From positions 1 through 35,460 of the forward strand of contig NZ_JAAKZV010000063.1 in the NCBI RefSeq assembly GCF_011044975.1: a stretch of 35,460 bases of DNA, read 5' to 3'. Each line of letters starts with the position of its first letter. Within the stretch, counting starts at the first letter, position 1. A program made the position numbers and the translations under genes. This DNA comes from Streptomyces coryli. GTDB lineage: Bacteria > Actinomycetota > Actinomycetes > Streptomycetales > Streptomycetaceae. Under the pieces are notes generated by a model that saw nothing but the letters and a program-made list of their open reading frames with translations, had not been told where the DNA came from and did no database searches. Positions 16,681 to 24,882 of this stretch are shown in pieces.

Positions 16681-17835
16681 GTGAGCCAGCCCGAGATGAT
16701 GCGAGGACCCACCGGCGGCCAGGTACCGGACACCGCCCGCCAGCAAGCACTCTCCGACTTCCTGCGCCCGCAGAACCCGATGTCGAATGTCGTCGGCTTC
16801 GGCCACGGCGTGAAATGGACCGACGGGCAGCCCACCGGCGAGGAAGCGGTGCTCGTCTTCGTGACCCAGAAGGTCCCGGAGTCGATGCTTCCCGAACGCG
16901 ACGTCGTGCCCCGCCAGATGGACGACGGCACCCCCACGGACGTCGTCGCCGTCGGCCACGTCTCCGCGCAGCGCCAGCGCTCACAGCAGCGGATTCCGGG
17001 CCAGCGGGCCCAGGAATCCCAGCAGGGACAGGCGGAGGGCTCGATGGCCGAGCAGCTCGCGCCGCCGCTGCTGGAGGAGATGCCGGGGCTGCAGCAGGCC
17101 GGACCGCAGCTGCTGACCCGCAAGCTGCGCCCGTGCCCCTCCGGCTTCTCGGTCGGGAACGTACGGATCACGGCCGGCACCCTCGGCTCGGTGGTCTACG
17201 ACTTCCTGCCGGGCGCCACCACCGACCCGCCGGCCCCCGGGATCGGCGTGCCGGGCAAGTACTACATCCTCAGCAACAACCACGTGCTCGCCGACTCCAA
17301 CCGGGCCGGCATCGGCAGCCCCATCGTGCAGCCGGGGCCGTTCGACGGCGGCGTGGACCCGCAGGACCGGATCGCGATCCTGGACCGGTTCGTGACCATC
17401 CAGTTCGCCCCGCAGATCCCGCTGGAGCGGCACAACAACGTCGTCGACGCGGCGCTGGGCACGGTGTCCTTCCAGGACGCCACCCGCGACCAGTACTTCA
17501 GCGGCCCGCCGCGCGCCTGGCGGCGCAAGGCGAATGTGGCCGTCGGCGACCTGGTGAAGAAGACCGGCAGGACCACGAACCTGACCATGGGCCGGATCAT
17601 CGCGGTCGACGCCACCATCGACGTCAACTACGGGACCGCCGGCACGGCGCGCTTCCGCGACCAGATCCTCACCACGAACATCTCGGCCGGCGGCGACTCC
17701 GGCTCGCTGGTGACCTCGTTCGACAACGTGGCGCTCGGCCTGCTCTTCGCCGGTTCCTCGGTCGTGACGGTGTGCAACCACCTGGAGAACGTGCGGTCGC
17801 TGCTGCGCGTCGAGATCTCCGAGCAACTGGCCTGA
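16681..17835 (+). CDS. NAL1-like trypsin-fold serine protease, cytosolic
   Basis: 384 residues from GTG 16681 (GAAGAGG upstream). The N-terminal part (about 33-92) reads NVVGFGHGVKWTDGQPTGEE, then VLVFVTQKVPES, VVPRQMDDGTPTDVVAVG. I know this pattern from plant NARROW LEAF 1-type proteases and their bacterial relatives. The protease domain has H201 in ILSNNHVLAD, D256 in NNVVDAALGTV and S340 in SAGGDSGSLV, in the order of chymotrypsin-fold enzymes. A Gln-rich linker (about 97-125) separates the parts. There is no signal peptide or membrane helix, unlike most actinobacterial S1 proteases, so it is predicted to act inside the cell. A second gene starts 20 bp downstream, probably in the same operon. 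The substrate is unknown. Confidence 0.87.
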   Translation: MSQPEMMRGPTGGQVPDTARQQALSDFLRPQNPMSNVVGFGHGVKWTDGQPTGEEAVLVFVTQKVPESMLPERDVVPRQMDDGTPTDVVAVGHVSAQRQRSQQRIPGQRAQESQQGQAEGSMAEQLAPPLLEEMPGLQQAGPQLLTRKLRPCPSGFSVGNVRITAGTLGSVVYDFLPGATTDPPAPGIGVPGKYYILSNNHVLADSNRAGIGSPIVQPGPFDGGVDPQDRIAILDRFVTIQFAPQIPLERHNNVVDAALGTVSFQDATRDQYFSGPPRAWRRKANVAVGDLVKKTGRTTNLTMGRIIAVDATIDVNYGTAGTARFRDQILTTNISAGGDSGSLVTSFDNVALGLLFAGSSVVTVCNHLENVRSLLRVEISEQLA

Positions 17836-17855
17836 CCCGAAGGGGGATATCCACC

Positions 17856-18305
17856 ATGACGCAGGCCGCACAGCGGAAGAAGGGTCAGGCGCGCGGCGCC
17901 GAGCACCGCTTCTACAACCCGCAGGGACAGGAGGTGAAGACCCGCGACGAGGCCTTCGCCGCCCCGCGCGAGACCGACACCGAGGCCCTCGCCACCGAAG
18001 CGAAGCTGACCCTGCACAACGGGGCCGTCACCTTCGCGATCACCCTCAAGTACAACCCGAACACCTACCCGCACGTGATCACCGGAGGGCAGATCACCTC
18101 CGGCATCTGCGGCGCCCCCTGGGACATCACGGGCGGCACCCTCGGCGAGCAGCTCCGCCTCGACGCCAAGCGCGCCGGACAGGGCTCGTGCGCCAGCAGG
18201 ATCACGGTGGTCGGCGAGTTCCAGAACCCGCCGGCGTATCGCGGCACGTACGGCTTCGACGGCTCCACGTCGTCGTTCAAGCACACGACGCGGTACGAGT
18301 GCTGA
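17856..18305 (+). CDS. Unknown 149-aa protein in the protease operon
   Basis: 149 residues from ATG 17856, with AGGGGG upstream. The first 15 residues are basic (QRKKGQARG). A beta-rich core follows (LTLHNGAVTFAITLKYNPN, then HVITGGQITSGICGAPWDIT). Three Cys are present, in GICGAP, GSCAS and the C-terminal YEC; the protein ends on Cys. No signal peptide is visible, so export is unlikely unless it leaves with a partner. I do not recognise the family. The 20-bp distance to the protease gene and a shared hairpin terminator suggest co-expression, so it could be a substrate, inhibitor or adaptor of the protease. This is inference from position only. Confidence 0.8.
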   Translation: MTQAAQRKKGQARGAEHRFYNPQGQEVKTRDEAFAAPRETDTEALATEAKLTLHNGAVTFAITLKYNPNTYPHVITGGQITSGICGAPWDITGGTLGEQLRLDAKRAGQGSCASRITVVGEFQNPPAYRGTYGFDGSTSSFKHTTRYEC

Positions 18306-18325
18306 GCTGACCCACGCAGGTCAGA

Positions 18326-18360
18326 GCGGGCGGTCCGGCTGGACAAGCCGGGCCGTCCGC
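18326..18360. terminator. Hairpin terminator between convergent genes
   Basis: GCGGGCGGTCCGGCT and AGCCGGGCCGTCCGC pair over 15 bp, two of them G-U on one strand, with a 5-nt loop GGACA. It lies 21 bp past the stop of the 149-aa gene and can serve the convergent gene as well. Confidence 0.7.
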
Positions 18361-18376
18361 GCGCGGTTTCCTGGCG

Positions 18377-19840
18377 TCAGCGCGACCGCGCCTTGAAGGC
18401 CGCCTTCCTGGCCTCCTTCGCCACCTGCCGGTCCGGGTGCAGCCGCCCCATCGCCTCCAGCACCTCAGGCGTCGACGGGTGGTCCGTACGCCAGATCGTG
18501 TCGAAGAAGCCGGCGTTCTGCCCGACCAGCCCCTCGACGAGGTCGCGGAGCTCCGCCGAGTCGTCGTACGGGCCGCCGAGCTGCGCGGCGATGGTGTCGA
18601 CGGTCAGCCAGTAGACCGTGTCCTCCGCGGGCGCCGGCACGTCCGCGGCGCCGCGCTCGGTGAGCCAGACCCGGGCCAGGCCGCCGAGGTGGTGGTCGTC
18701 GAGCACCTCGCGGAGCGCTGGCTCGGCGGCCGGGCCGAGCATGGAGAGCGTCTGCTGGGCGGCCAGCCGGCGCCGCGGCCCGCGGCCGTCGTCGCCGCGC
18801 GCGGCCGCGAGCAGGTCGCGCGCCGCCTCGGCCTCGTCGCGGTCCGCCAGCCACAGCGTCGCCTCGCTGCGGGCCGCCGCGTCCGCGTACTCGGGCAGCG
18901 CCTCCAGCAGCGCGTCCGCACCCTTGTCGGCCAGGTCGCCGACGAGCGGCGCGTCCACGCCGTCGTCGATCATCCGCTCGCGGAGCCCGTAGACCCCGAG
19001 CGGCGTCAGCCGCACCACCCCGTACCGGCTGACGTCCTCGTCCTCGTCGGACGCCACCTCGGCAGGCCCGTTGTCGTCGACCGCCGCGATCAGCGCCTCG
19101 TCCACCGGCCGGTACGCCACCATGCCGGTCTGCTCCAGCAGCCGGAACTGGTCGTCGAGGCGCATCATCGCCTCGGACACCTCCTGCAGCACCTCGTCGG
19201 TCGGCTCGTCCATGTCCTCCGGTACGACCATGGACGCCGCGAGCGCGGGCAGCGGCACCGCGCCGTCGCCGTCCTCCATGGCGGTGAGGAAGTAGAGGTT
19301 GGCGAGGACCCCGTCGAGGAAGTCCGCGTCGGCGTCCGGGTCCCAGTCGAGCTCGTCGAGGTCCAGCTCGCCGTCCTCGCCGAGCTGCTCGACGAGGCCG
19401 CTGAGGTCGGGTGCGGCCGCGTCGGAGAGCACCGACTCGCAGGCCGTCAGCCACAGCCCGAGGATGTCCTGCGGCGAGCCCTTGCCGACGAGCGCGAGCT
19501 CCTCGCCGTGGGTGACGGTGCCCGCGGAGTCGGCGTCCTCGTCCCCCTCCGCGGACTCATCGGTCTGCTCGACCTCCACCAGGCCCGTATCGACGGCGAT
19601 CCGCCACGCGTCGTCGGCGTGCGCCAGATCCTCCTCGCTCTCGCCGAGGCCGAGCTGCTTCGCCGCCGCCCGCAGGTCGTCGTCGAGCAGCTCGCCGCCG
19701 GCGCCGACCCGGGTCTGCGGCCCCGACCACCGCGCCAGCACCACGGCGTGGGCGAACAGCGGCGCGGACAGCGCCGCTCGCGCGAGCTCCGCCTCGTCGG
19801 GCAGCTGCACCGGCGGAAGGGAGGGGGACTGAGCGGGCAT
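18377..19840 (-). CDS. Acidic conserved hypothetical protein with HEAT-like C-terminal half
   Basis: 487 residues from ATG 19840 (GGAG 6 nt upstream). The protein is very acidic, with Asp/Glu-rich runs around residues 95-110 and 150-175. The N-terminal third has LGLGESEEDLAHADDAWRIAVDTGLV, read in two parts, and a LTPLGVYGLRERM segment that looks like the end of a winged-helix-type domain. The C-terminal half (about 300-400) shows repeated helix pairs (ADALLEALPEYADAAAR; AAQQTLSMLGPAAEPALREV) like HEAT or Armadillo repeats. I know similar Streptomyces proteins only as hypotheticals. No signal peptide or membrane helix is present. It is monocistronic, with terminators on both sides. Confidence 0.8.
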   Translation of the reverse strand: MPAQSPSLPPVQLPDEAELARAALSAPLFAHAVVLARWSGPQTRVGAGGELLDDDLRAAAKQLGLGESEEDLAHADDAWRIAVDTGLVEVEQTDESAEGDEDADSAGTVTHGEELALVGKGSPQDILGLWLTACESVLSDAAAPDLSGLVEQLGEDGELDLDELDWDPDADADFLDGVLANLYFLTAMEDGDGAVPLPALAASMVVPEDMDEPTDEVLQEVSEAMMRLDDQFRLLEQTGMVAYRPVDEALIAAVDDNGPAEVASDEDEDVSRYGVVRLTPLGVYGLRERMIDDGVDAPLVGDLADKGADALLEALPEYADAAARSEATLWLADRDEAEAARDLLAAARGDDGRGPRRRLAAQQTLSMLGPAAEPALREVLDDHHLGGLARVWLTERGAADVPAPAEDTVYWLTVDTIAAQLGGPYDDSAELRDLVEGLVGQNAGFFDTIWRTDHPSTPEVLEAMGRLHPDRQVAKEARKAAFKARSR

Positions 19841-19888
19841 CACGGCTCCATCGGACCTGGACGAATCGGGCGCTGCCCAAGCGTAGCC

Positions 19889-19931
19889 GTACGCGCGGGA
19901 CCCGGGCTCCCCCGCCGGGTCCCGCGCGTAC
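19889..19931 (-). terminator. Very strong hairpin terminator of the first sigma/propeller operon
   Basis: A perfect 17-bp stem (GTACGCGCGGGACCCGG and its complement) with a 9-nt loop lies 18 bp past the stop of the beta-propeller gene. Confidence 0.85.
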
Positions 19932-19948
19932 CCCCGCTCACCCTGGGG

Positions 19949-21334
19949 TCATGAACCGGCCCCCGGGAGCACCGGCTTGATCCGGAACAGCTGGTCGCCG
20001 GACTGGCCGACCAGGTGACTGCCGTCGAACATCAACTCCGGCGCGACGCCCTCCTGTATGGGCACCTCCCCCAGATCCACCGTGGCCTTCCAGCGCACCG
20101 CACCGCTGCCCAGGTCGAGGCCCACCAACTGCCCGGCGGGGCTCATGAGGTACGCCACCCGGTGCTCGAGGTCGACCACCGGCGGGGAGACCAGCTCGCT
20201 CATCTTCGGCGAGCCGGCGGGGGCGGCCTCCATGCGCAGCTCCAGTCCGTGCTGCCGGGTCCACAGCCGCTTGCCGTCCGCGGCCCGGTATGCGGATACC
20301 GAGCTGTTGCCCTGCGCCAGGATGACGCCGTCCGCGACCACGTACCCCGGGAAGCCCTTGACCGGGTGGCGCGACACCTTGCCCGAGCTCGTATCGACGC
20401 GGACCAGGTCGATGGAGCCCTTGCCGCTCATGTCCTTCTTCGTGAAGGACTCCCGGCCGCCGCCCGGCGCGGCGAGCAGCACCGCATCGCCGTCGGTGCC
20501 GAGATACGCCGTATTCGCCCGGACCGTCGCCACCGTCTGCGGCCGGCCGGTGTCCGGATCCAGCCGTACGAGCGAGCTCTCCTTGGCGGCGCCCTTGCCG
20601 GCCGGCGAGCACGGCAGATACGGCACGCCCGCGATCACGGCGCGATCGCAGTCGGCGTTCTTCCACCGGTGCTGCCACAGCTCCTTGCCCGACTTCGCGT
20701 CCAGCGCCTTGACGCTCCGGAAGCTCGGGGAGTTCGCGAGCACCTTGTCGCCGAAGAGCATGGCGGCGATGCGGTCGCGGTGCGAGTCGGCCATCTCGTG
20801 CCGCCACAGCTCGCGATGGCTGCCGGTGTCCAGCGCGACCAGGTCGGTGCCGGTGTCGGACGTGCGCGGCGCGTGTTCGGCGAAGGTGTACAGCACCCCG
20901 TCGCGTACCCCCGGCAGCACCGCGGCGGGCGAAGCACCGGTGGCGTCGCCCTTGGACTTCCGGGTCCATTCGACCTTTCCGGTACGGGCGTCCACGCCGA
21001 CGGCGTCGTACCGCGGCCCCTGGCAGTACACGGCACCGGACCCGAGCGTGCACGCGTCCCACGCCTTGCCGGGCAGCGTGGCCCGCCACGCGAGCTTGCT
21101 CTTCTGGCTCGGCGGCCCGGCCGGCCGCGCCTCACCCCCGCCCGGGCCGTTGGCGAAGACGGTGCCGACGCAGATGCCGGCGAGGCCGAGGGCGGTGCCC
21201 AGCGCCCGGGCCGCGTTCCGCCGCCGGCGGCGCCGCATGACGCGGTCGGCGACTCCCACGGGCCCCGAAGGACCCTCGGGGTGCCAGTCCTTCAGGGCCT
21301 CGCGGACGGCGCGGTCCAGCTGGTCGGTGGTCAT
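19949..21334 (-). CDS. Single-pass membrane beta-propeller protein (PQQ-like repeats), partner of SigE-type sigma 1
   Basis: 461 residues. A short cytosolic N-terminus (1-41) contains ADRVMRRRRRRNAARA, then one membrane helix (about 42-62) and a large outside domain. That domain has PQQ/BamB-like propeller strands with the repeated pattern ARTGKVEWTRKS, LDTGSHRELWRHEM, DAKSGKELWQHRW and AADGKRLWTRQH. Pairs of Cys suggest disulfides. The ATG overlaps the TGA of the sigma factor gene by 4 bp, so the two are made together. By position and topology it is a candidate anti-sigma or co-sensor; this role is inference, because no ZAS motif is present. The second module at 24866 has the same layout and a related cytosolic motif. 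Confidence 0.85.
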   Translation of the reverse strand: MTTDQLDRAVREALKDWHPEGPSGPVGVADRVMRRRRRRNAARALGTALGLAGICVGTVFANGPGGGEARPAGPPSQKSKLAWRATLPGKAWDACTLGSGAVYCQGPRYDAVGVDARTGKVEWTRKSKGDATGASPAAVLPGVRDGVLYTFAEHAPRTSDTGTDLVALDTGSHRELWRHEMADSHRDRIAAMLFGDKVLANSPSFRSVKALDAKSGKELWQHRWKNADCDRAVIAGVPYLPCSPAGKGAAKESSLVRLDPDTGRPQTVATVRANTAYLGTDGDAVLLAAPGGGRESFTKKDMSGKGSIDLVRVDTSSGKVSRHPVKGFPGYVVADGVILAQGNSSVSAYRAADGKRLWTRQHGLELRMEAAPAGSPKMSELVSPPVVDLEHRVAYLMSPAGQLVGLDLGSGAVRWKATVDLGEVPIQEGVAPELMFDGSHLVGQSGDQLFRIKPVLPGAGS

Positions 21335-21885
21335 GCGCGGGCTCCCTTCGGGGCGTTGCCGAGTGGTGCGGTGATTGCGTCGGCCGCCGGACCGCCGCCG
21401 AGCTCGGGCGCCTGCGCCCGCAGCCGGGCGAGCGACCGGTGGGTGGTGCTGCGTACGGTGCCGATCGAGCAGCCCAGCACGGCCGCCACCTCGCTCTCCG
21501 ACAGATCCTCGAAATAGCGCAGCACCAGCACCGTGCGCTGCCGCGCGGTGAGCCGGGCCAGCGCCTGCCGGACGGTGATCCGCAGGTCGGCGGCGCCGGT
21601 GCCGTCGGCGACGCCGGCGTCCCTGGGCGGCGCGGCGAACGTCGGCTCGCGGTGCGGCCGGCGCAGCCGCCAGCGGCTGATCTGCTGCCGGTACATCACC
21701 TTGCGTACATACGCCTCCGGGTTCTCCACGTGCCGCCAGCGGCCGAGCGCCTTCATGAGCGCGCTCTGCACCAGGTCCTCCGCCTCGTGCCGGTCGCCGC
21801 CGGTGAGCAGGTTCGCCAGCCGCAGCAGCGCGGACCACCGGGCGTCGACGAACTCCCGGAAACTCTCGTTGTCCTGTGGGTCCAT
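21331..21885 (-). CDS. SigE-family ECF RNA polymerase sigma factor 1
   Basis: 184 residues. Region 2 (about 9-75) has SFREFVDARWSALLRLANLL, AEDLVQSALMKALGRW and YVRKVMYRQQISRWRLRR; region 4 (about 105-160) has LTARQRTVLVLRYFEDLSES and CSIGTVRSTTHRSLARLR. This is the actinobacterial SigE-family type (TIGR02983 style). ATG 21885 is preceded by GGGGAGGG. The gene is translationally coupled to the membrane beta-propeller gene. Upstream, AGGCATAG and CGTCTT are 17 bp apart, as in front of the paralogue at 26670, which suggests that each gene is read by itself or by its relative. It is divergent from the ExeM-like nuclease gene. Confidence 0.94.
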   Translation of the reverse strand: MDPQDNESFREFVDARWSALLRLANLLTGGDRHEAEDLVQSALMKALGRWRHVENPEAYVRKVMYRQQISRWRLRRPHREPTFAAPPRDAGVADGTGAADLRITVRQALARLTARQRTVLVLRYFEDLSESEVAAVLGCSIGTVRSTTHRSLARLRAQAPELGGGPAADAITAPLGNAPKGARA

Positions 21886-21913
21886 GGGGCCCTCCCCTTC
21901 CCTCACGCCGTCA

Positions 21914-21944
21914 AAGACGTGCGGGGTCCCCGCCATCTATGCCT
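21914..21944 (-). promoter_or_regulatory. Shared bipartite promoter-like motif, sigma gene 1
   Basis: On the minus strand AGGCATAG (21944-21937) and CGTCTT (21919-21914) are separated by 17 bp. The same two blocks with the same spacing precede sigma gene 2. CGTC is a usual -10 core of ECF promoters. Confidence 0.55.
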
Positions 21945-21997
21945 GCCGCCGCGGACTTTCTTCCCCGGGATTTTGCCTGCCGGCTCCCTGCCGAACC

Positions 21998-22027
21998 TTG
22001 ACAAGGACCATGCCAGGACAACAGATT
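21998..22027 (+). promoter_or_regulatory. Candidate promoter of the ExeM-like nuclease gene
   Basis: TTGACA (21998-22003) and CAGATT (22022-22027) are 18 bp apart, 35 bp before GTG 22063. The -35 is perfect; the -10 is fair. Confidence 0.45.
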
Positions 22028-22062
22028 GACGCGCGTAGACGAACTCACTCCGGAGGCCGACC

Positions 22063-23886
22063 GTGCCCAACCGTCCCGTCATGTCCCGCCGTTCCCTCGC
22101 CATCGCCGCCGCGACGGCCACCGCGCTCACGGCGGGGCTGCTCACCGCGCTGCCGTCCGCGTCCGCCGCCGAGGTCCGTATCCACGACATCCAGGGCGCG
22201 GGCCGCCAGTCCCCGCTCGCCGGCCAGACGGTCGCGGAGGTGCCAGGGGTCGTCACCGGCGTCCGGGGCTACGGCTCCGCGCGCGGCTTCTGGTTCCAGG
22301 ACCCGGACGCGGACGGTGAAGCGGCCACCAGCGAGGGCGTGTTCGTCTTCACCGGCAGCACGACGCCGACCGTGAAGGCGGGTGATTCGGTCCGGGTCTC
22401 CGGCACCGTCACCGAGTACGTCCCCGGCGGCGCCTCGTCCGGCAACCAGTCGCTCACCCAGATCACCAAGCCCACGGTGACCCCCGTCGAGTCCGGCGCG
22501 GAGATACCCGCGGCCCAGCAGCTCACCGCCGACGAGATACCCGACGCCTACACCGCCGACGGCGACCTCAACGCCCTCCCGCTGAAGCCGGACGCCTACG
22601 CCCTGGACCGCTGGGAGTCCCTGGAGGGCATGAACGTCTCGGTCACGGACGCCCGCGTCGTCGGCGCCACGGACGCGTTCAACGAGCTGTGGGCCACCGT
22701 GAAGCCGGACGAGAACCCGACCCGCCGCGGCGGCACCCGCTACGGCTCGTACACCTCGCAGAACGGCGGCAGACTGCAGATCCAGCAGCTGGTGCCGATC
22801 TCCGAGCACCCCTTTCCGAAGGCGAACGTCGGCGACGTCGTCACCGGCACCACCGAAGGCCCGCTGGACTACAACCAGTTCGGCGGCTACACCCTCACCT
22901 CCCGCACCCCGGTCGAGACCGAGGACCGCGGGCTCACCCGCGAGACCACCCGCGAGCAGGACCGCGATCAGCTCGCCGTCGCCACGTACAACGTCGAGAA
23001 CCTGGACCCGGGCGATCCGCAGGAGAAGTTCGACAAGCTCGCCGAGGCCGTCGTCGCGAACCTCAGGTCGCCCGACGTCGTCGCCCTGGAGGAGGTCCAG
23101 GACGACAACGGCGCGAAGAACGACGGCACGGTGTCGGCCGAAGCCACGCTGAAGAAGCTCACCGACGCCATCGCGGCGGCCGGCGGCCCGCGCTACGACT
23201 GGCGGCAGATCGACCCGGCCGACAAGCAGGACGGCGGCGAGCCCGGCGGCAACATCCGCCAGGCCTTCCTCTTCAACCCGGACCGGGTGTCCTTCACCGA
23301 CCGCGCCCCTGGCGACGCCACCACCCCGACGGAGGTGACGACGGTGAAGGGCCGCGCCGCCCTCACCCACTCCCCCGGCCGCATCGCCCCGGCGGACGCG
23401 GCGTGGAAGGACAGCCGCAAGCCCCTCGCCGGCGAGTTCGTCTTCCGCGGCCGGACGGTCTTCGTCATCGCCAACCACTTCTCCTCGAAGGGCGGCGACC
23501 AGGGCCTGACCGCCGCGACGCAGCCGCCGAACCGCTCGTCGGAAGCCCGGCGCACCGAGCAGGCCAAGCTGGTCAACGCCTTCGTGAAGGACATCCGCGG
23601 CAAGCAGCGGTCGGCCCGCACGGTGGTGCTCGGGGACATCAACGACTTCGAGTTCTCGGCGACGACGAAGGCCCTCACCGCGGACCGGGCGCTGCGTGCG
23701 GCGGCGTACGAACTGCCGCGGGCCGAGCGCTATTCGTACGTCTACCAGGGCAACTCGCAGATCCTCGACCAGATCCTGGTCAGCCCGTCGATCGACGACT
23801 TCGACTACGACGTGGTGCACATCAACGCCGAGTTCCACGACCAGAACAGCGACCACGACCCGGGCGTGCTGCGCTTCGAGCCCTAG
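22063..23886 (+). CDS. Secreted ExeM-like endonuclease/exonuclease/phosphatase protein
   Basis: 607 residues from GTG 22063 (GGAGG upstream). An export signal with MSRRSLAIAAATAT and an Ala-rich core ends at about ASA|AE (residue 36); the RR pair would allow Tat export. An OB-like N-terminal part (about 37-290) precedes the EEP catalytic domain. Its residues are visible: N310 in YNVENLDP, E344 in LEEVQDD, H472 in IANHFSSKGGD, D525 and N527 in LGDINDFE, D569 in QILDQIL, and D597-H598 in NSDHDPG. This arrangement is that of extracellular nucleases such as ExeM, which degrade DNA and supply phosphate and nucleotides. No PHO box is seen before it. Confidence 0.92.
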   Translation: MPNRPVMSRRSLAIAAATATALTAGLLTALPSASAAEVRIHDIQGAGRQSPLAGQTVAEVPGVVTGVRGYGSARGFWFQDPDADGEAATSEGVFVFTGSTTPTVKAGDSVRVSGTVTEYVPGGASSGNQSLTQITKPTVTPVESGAEIPAAQQLTADEIPDAYTADGDLNALPLKPDAYALDRWESLEGMNVSVTDARVVGATDAFNELWATVKPDENPTRRGGTRYGSYTSQNGGRLQIQQLVPISEHPFPKANVGDVVTGTTEGPLDYNQFGGYTLTSRTPVETEDRGLTRETTREQDRDQLAVATYNVENLDPGDPQEKFDKLAEAVVANLRSPDVVALEEVQDDNGAKNDGTVSAEATLKKLTDAIAAAGGPRYDWRQIDPADKQDGGEPGGNIRQAFLFNPDRVSFTDRAPGDATTPTEVTTVKGRAALTHSPGRIAPADAAWKDSRKPLAGEFVFRGRTVFVIANHFSSKGGDQGLTAATQPPNRSSEARRTEQAKLVNAFVKDIRGKQRSARTVVLGDINDFEFSATTKALTADRALRAAAYELPRAERYSYVYQGNSQILDQILVSPSIDDFDYDVVHINAEFHDQNSDHDPGVLRFEP

Positions 23887-23893
23887 GAACCGT

Positions 23894-23928
23894 GTAGAAG
23901 AACTACGAGGAGTGAAGTAGAAGAACTA
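23894..23928. repeat. 12-bp direct repeat upstream of the dapA-like gene
   Basis: GTAGAAGAACTA occurs exactly at 23894-23905 and 23917-23928, start to start 23 bp (about two helical turns). The segment is A-rich compared with everything around it. Confidence 0.75.
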
Positions 23929-23931
23929 AGT

Positions 23932-23954
23932 AGACCTTGCCGAAGGCGCGGTCT
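23932..23954 (+). promoter_or_regulatory. Small stem-loop before the dapA-like gene
   Basis: AGACC pairs with GGTCT and GCC with GGC around a GAA loop, with a 2-nt internal bulge on each side. It ends 13 bp before the ATG and could end the nuclease transcript or act in the dapA leader. Confidence 0.4.
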
Positions 23955-23967
23955 GACACTGTGCCAC

Positions 23968-24882
23968 ATGACCCTCACCCCCTTCGGCCGGACGGCCGCC
24001 GCAATGATCACGCCGTTCGACGCCGACGGCGCGCTCGACCTCGACGGGGCGTCGCGGCTCGCGGACCACCTGGTCTCCGCGGGCTGCGACGCCCTCGTGC
24101 TGAGCGGGACCACCGGCGAGGCGCCGACCACCACGGACGCCGAGAAGGCCGAGCTGGTACGGGCCGTGGTGGCGGCCGTCGGCTCAAGGGCCTTCATCAC
24201 CGCGGGAGTCGGCACCAACGACACCCGGCACTCGGTGGAGCTGGCCCGGCAGGCGGCCGCCGCCGGCGCCCACGGCCTCATCGTCGTCACCCCGTACTAC
24301 TCGAGGCCCACCCAGGACGGGATCGCCGACCACCTGAGCACGGTCGCCGACGCCACCGGCCTCCCGGTGCTGCTCTACGACATCCCGGGCCGCACGGGCG
24401 CGGGCACGGCTCTGGCGTACGACACGCTGCTCCGACTGGCCGAACACCCGCGCATCCTGGGGGTGAAGGACTGCGCCTACGACCCGCTGAAGTCGGCGCG
24501 GGTCCTCGGCGCCACCGACCTCGCCTACTACTCCGGCAGCGAGGAGAACAACCTCCCGCTCCGCGCCATCGGCGGCGCGGGCTTCGTCAGCACCGTCGCC
24601 AACGTCGCCCCGCGCGAAGTGATCGCCATCCTCGACGCCTTCGACGCGGGCGACACGGCCGAAGCCACCCGCCGCCACCTCGCCCTCGCACCGCTGGTCG
24701 AGGCGGTGATGTCAGCAGGCGTCGGCACCGTCATGGCAAAGGCCCTGCTGCGCGCCCAGGGCCTCCCGTCCGGCCCCGTACGCGGCCCGCTGAAGGACGC
24801 GGACGCGACGCAGACCGCCGAGCTGCTGGAGCAGCTGCGACGGTCCGCGCCGGAGGCGGAGCTGGTCAGCGCCTCGGCGTGA
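23968..24882 (+). CDS. dapA: 4-hydroxy-tetrahydrodipicolinate synthase (DapA) family aldolase
   Basis: 304 residues, full length. The enzyme condenses pyruvate with aspartate semialdehyde in the diaminopimelate/lysine pathway, in the cytosol. All key residues are in place: T48-T49 in SGTTGEAPT, Y111 in VTPYYSRPTQ, Y137 and R142 in LLYDIPGRTG, and the Schiff-base lysine K167 in GVKDCAYD. The conserved arginine implies the dapA reaction rather than a sialate or glucarate relative. No other dap gene is adjacent (dapD is about 5 kb away on the other strand), so it may be one of several paralogues. ATG 23968 lacks a clear ribosome site. Its end overlaps the convergent propeller gene by 17 bp. Confidence 0.9.
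   Translation: MTLTPFGRTAAAMITPFDADGALDLDGASRLADHLVSAGCDALVLSGTTGEAPTTTDAEKAELVRAVVAAVGSRAFITAGVGTNDTRHSVELARQAAAAGAHGLIVVTPYYSRPTQDGIADHLSTVADATGLPVLLYDIPGRTGAGTALAYDTLLRLAEHPRILGVKDCAYDPLKSARVLGATDLAYYSGSEENNLPLRAIGGAGFVSTVANVAPREVIAILDAFDAGDTAEATRRHLALAPLVEAVMSAGVGTVMAKALLRAQGLPSGPVRGPLKDADATQTAELLEQLRRSAPEAELVSASA

Noticed and set aside
22045-23856. Open frame of 603 aa on the minus strand
   Set aside because: It is the mirror of the ExeM-like gene and has no recognisable motif.
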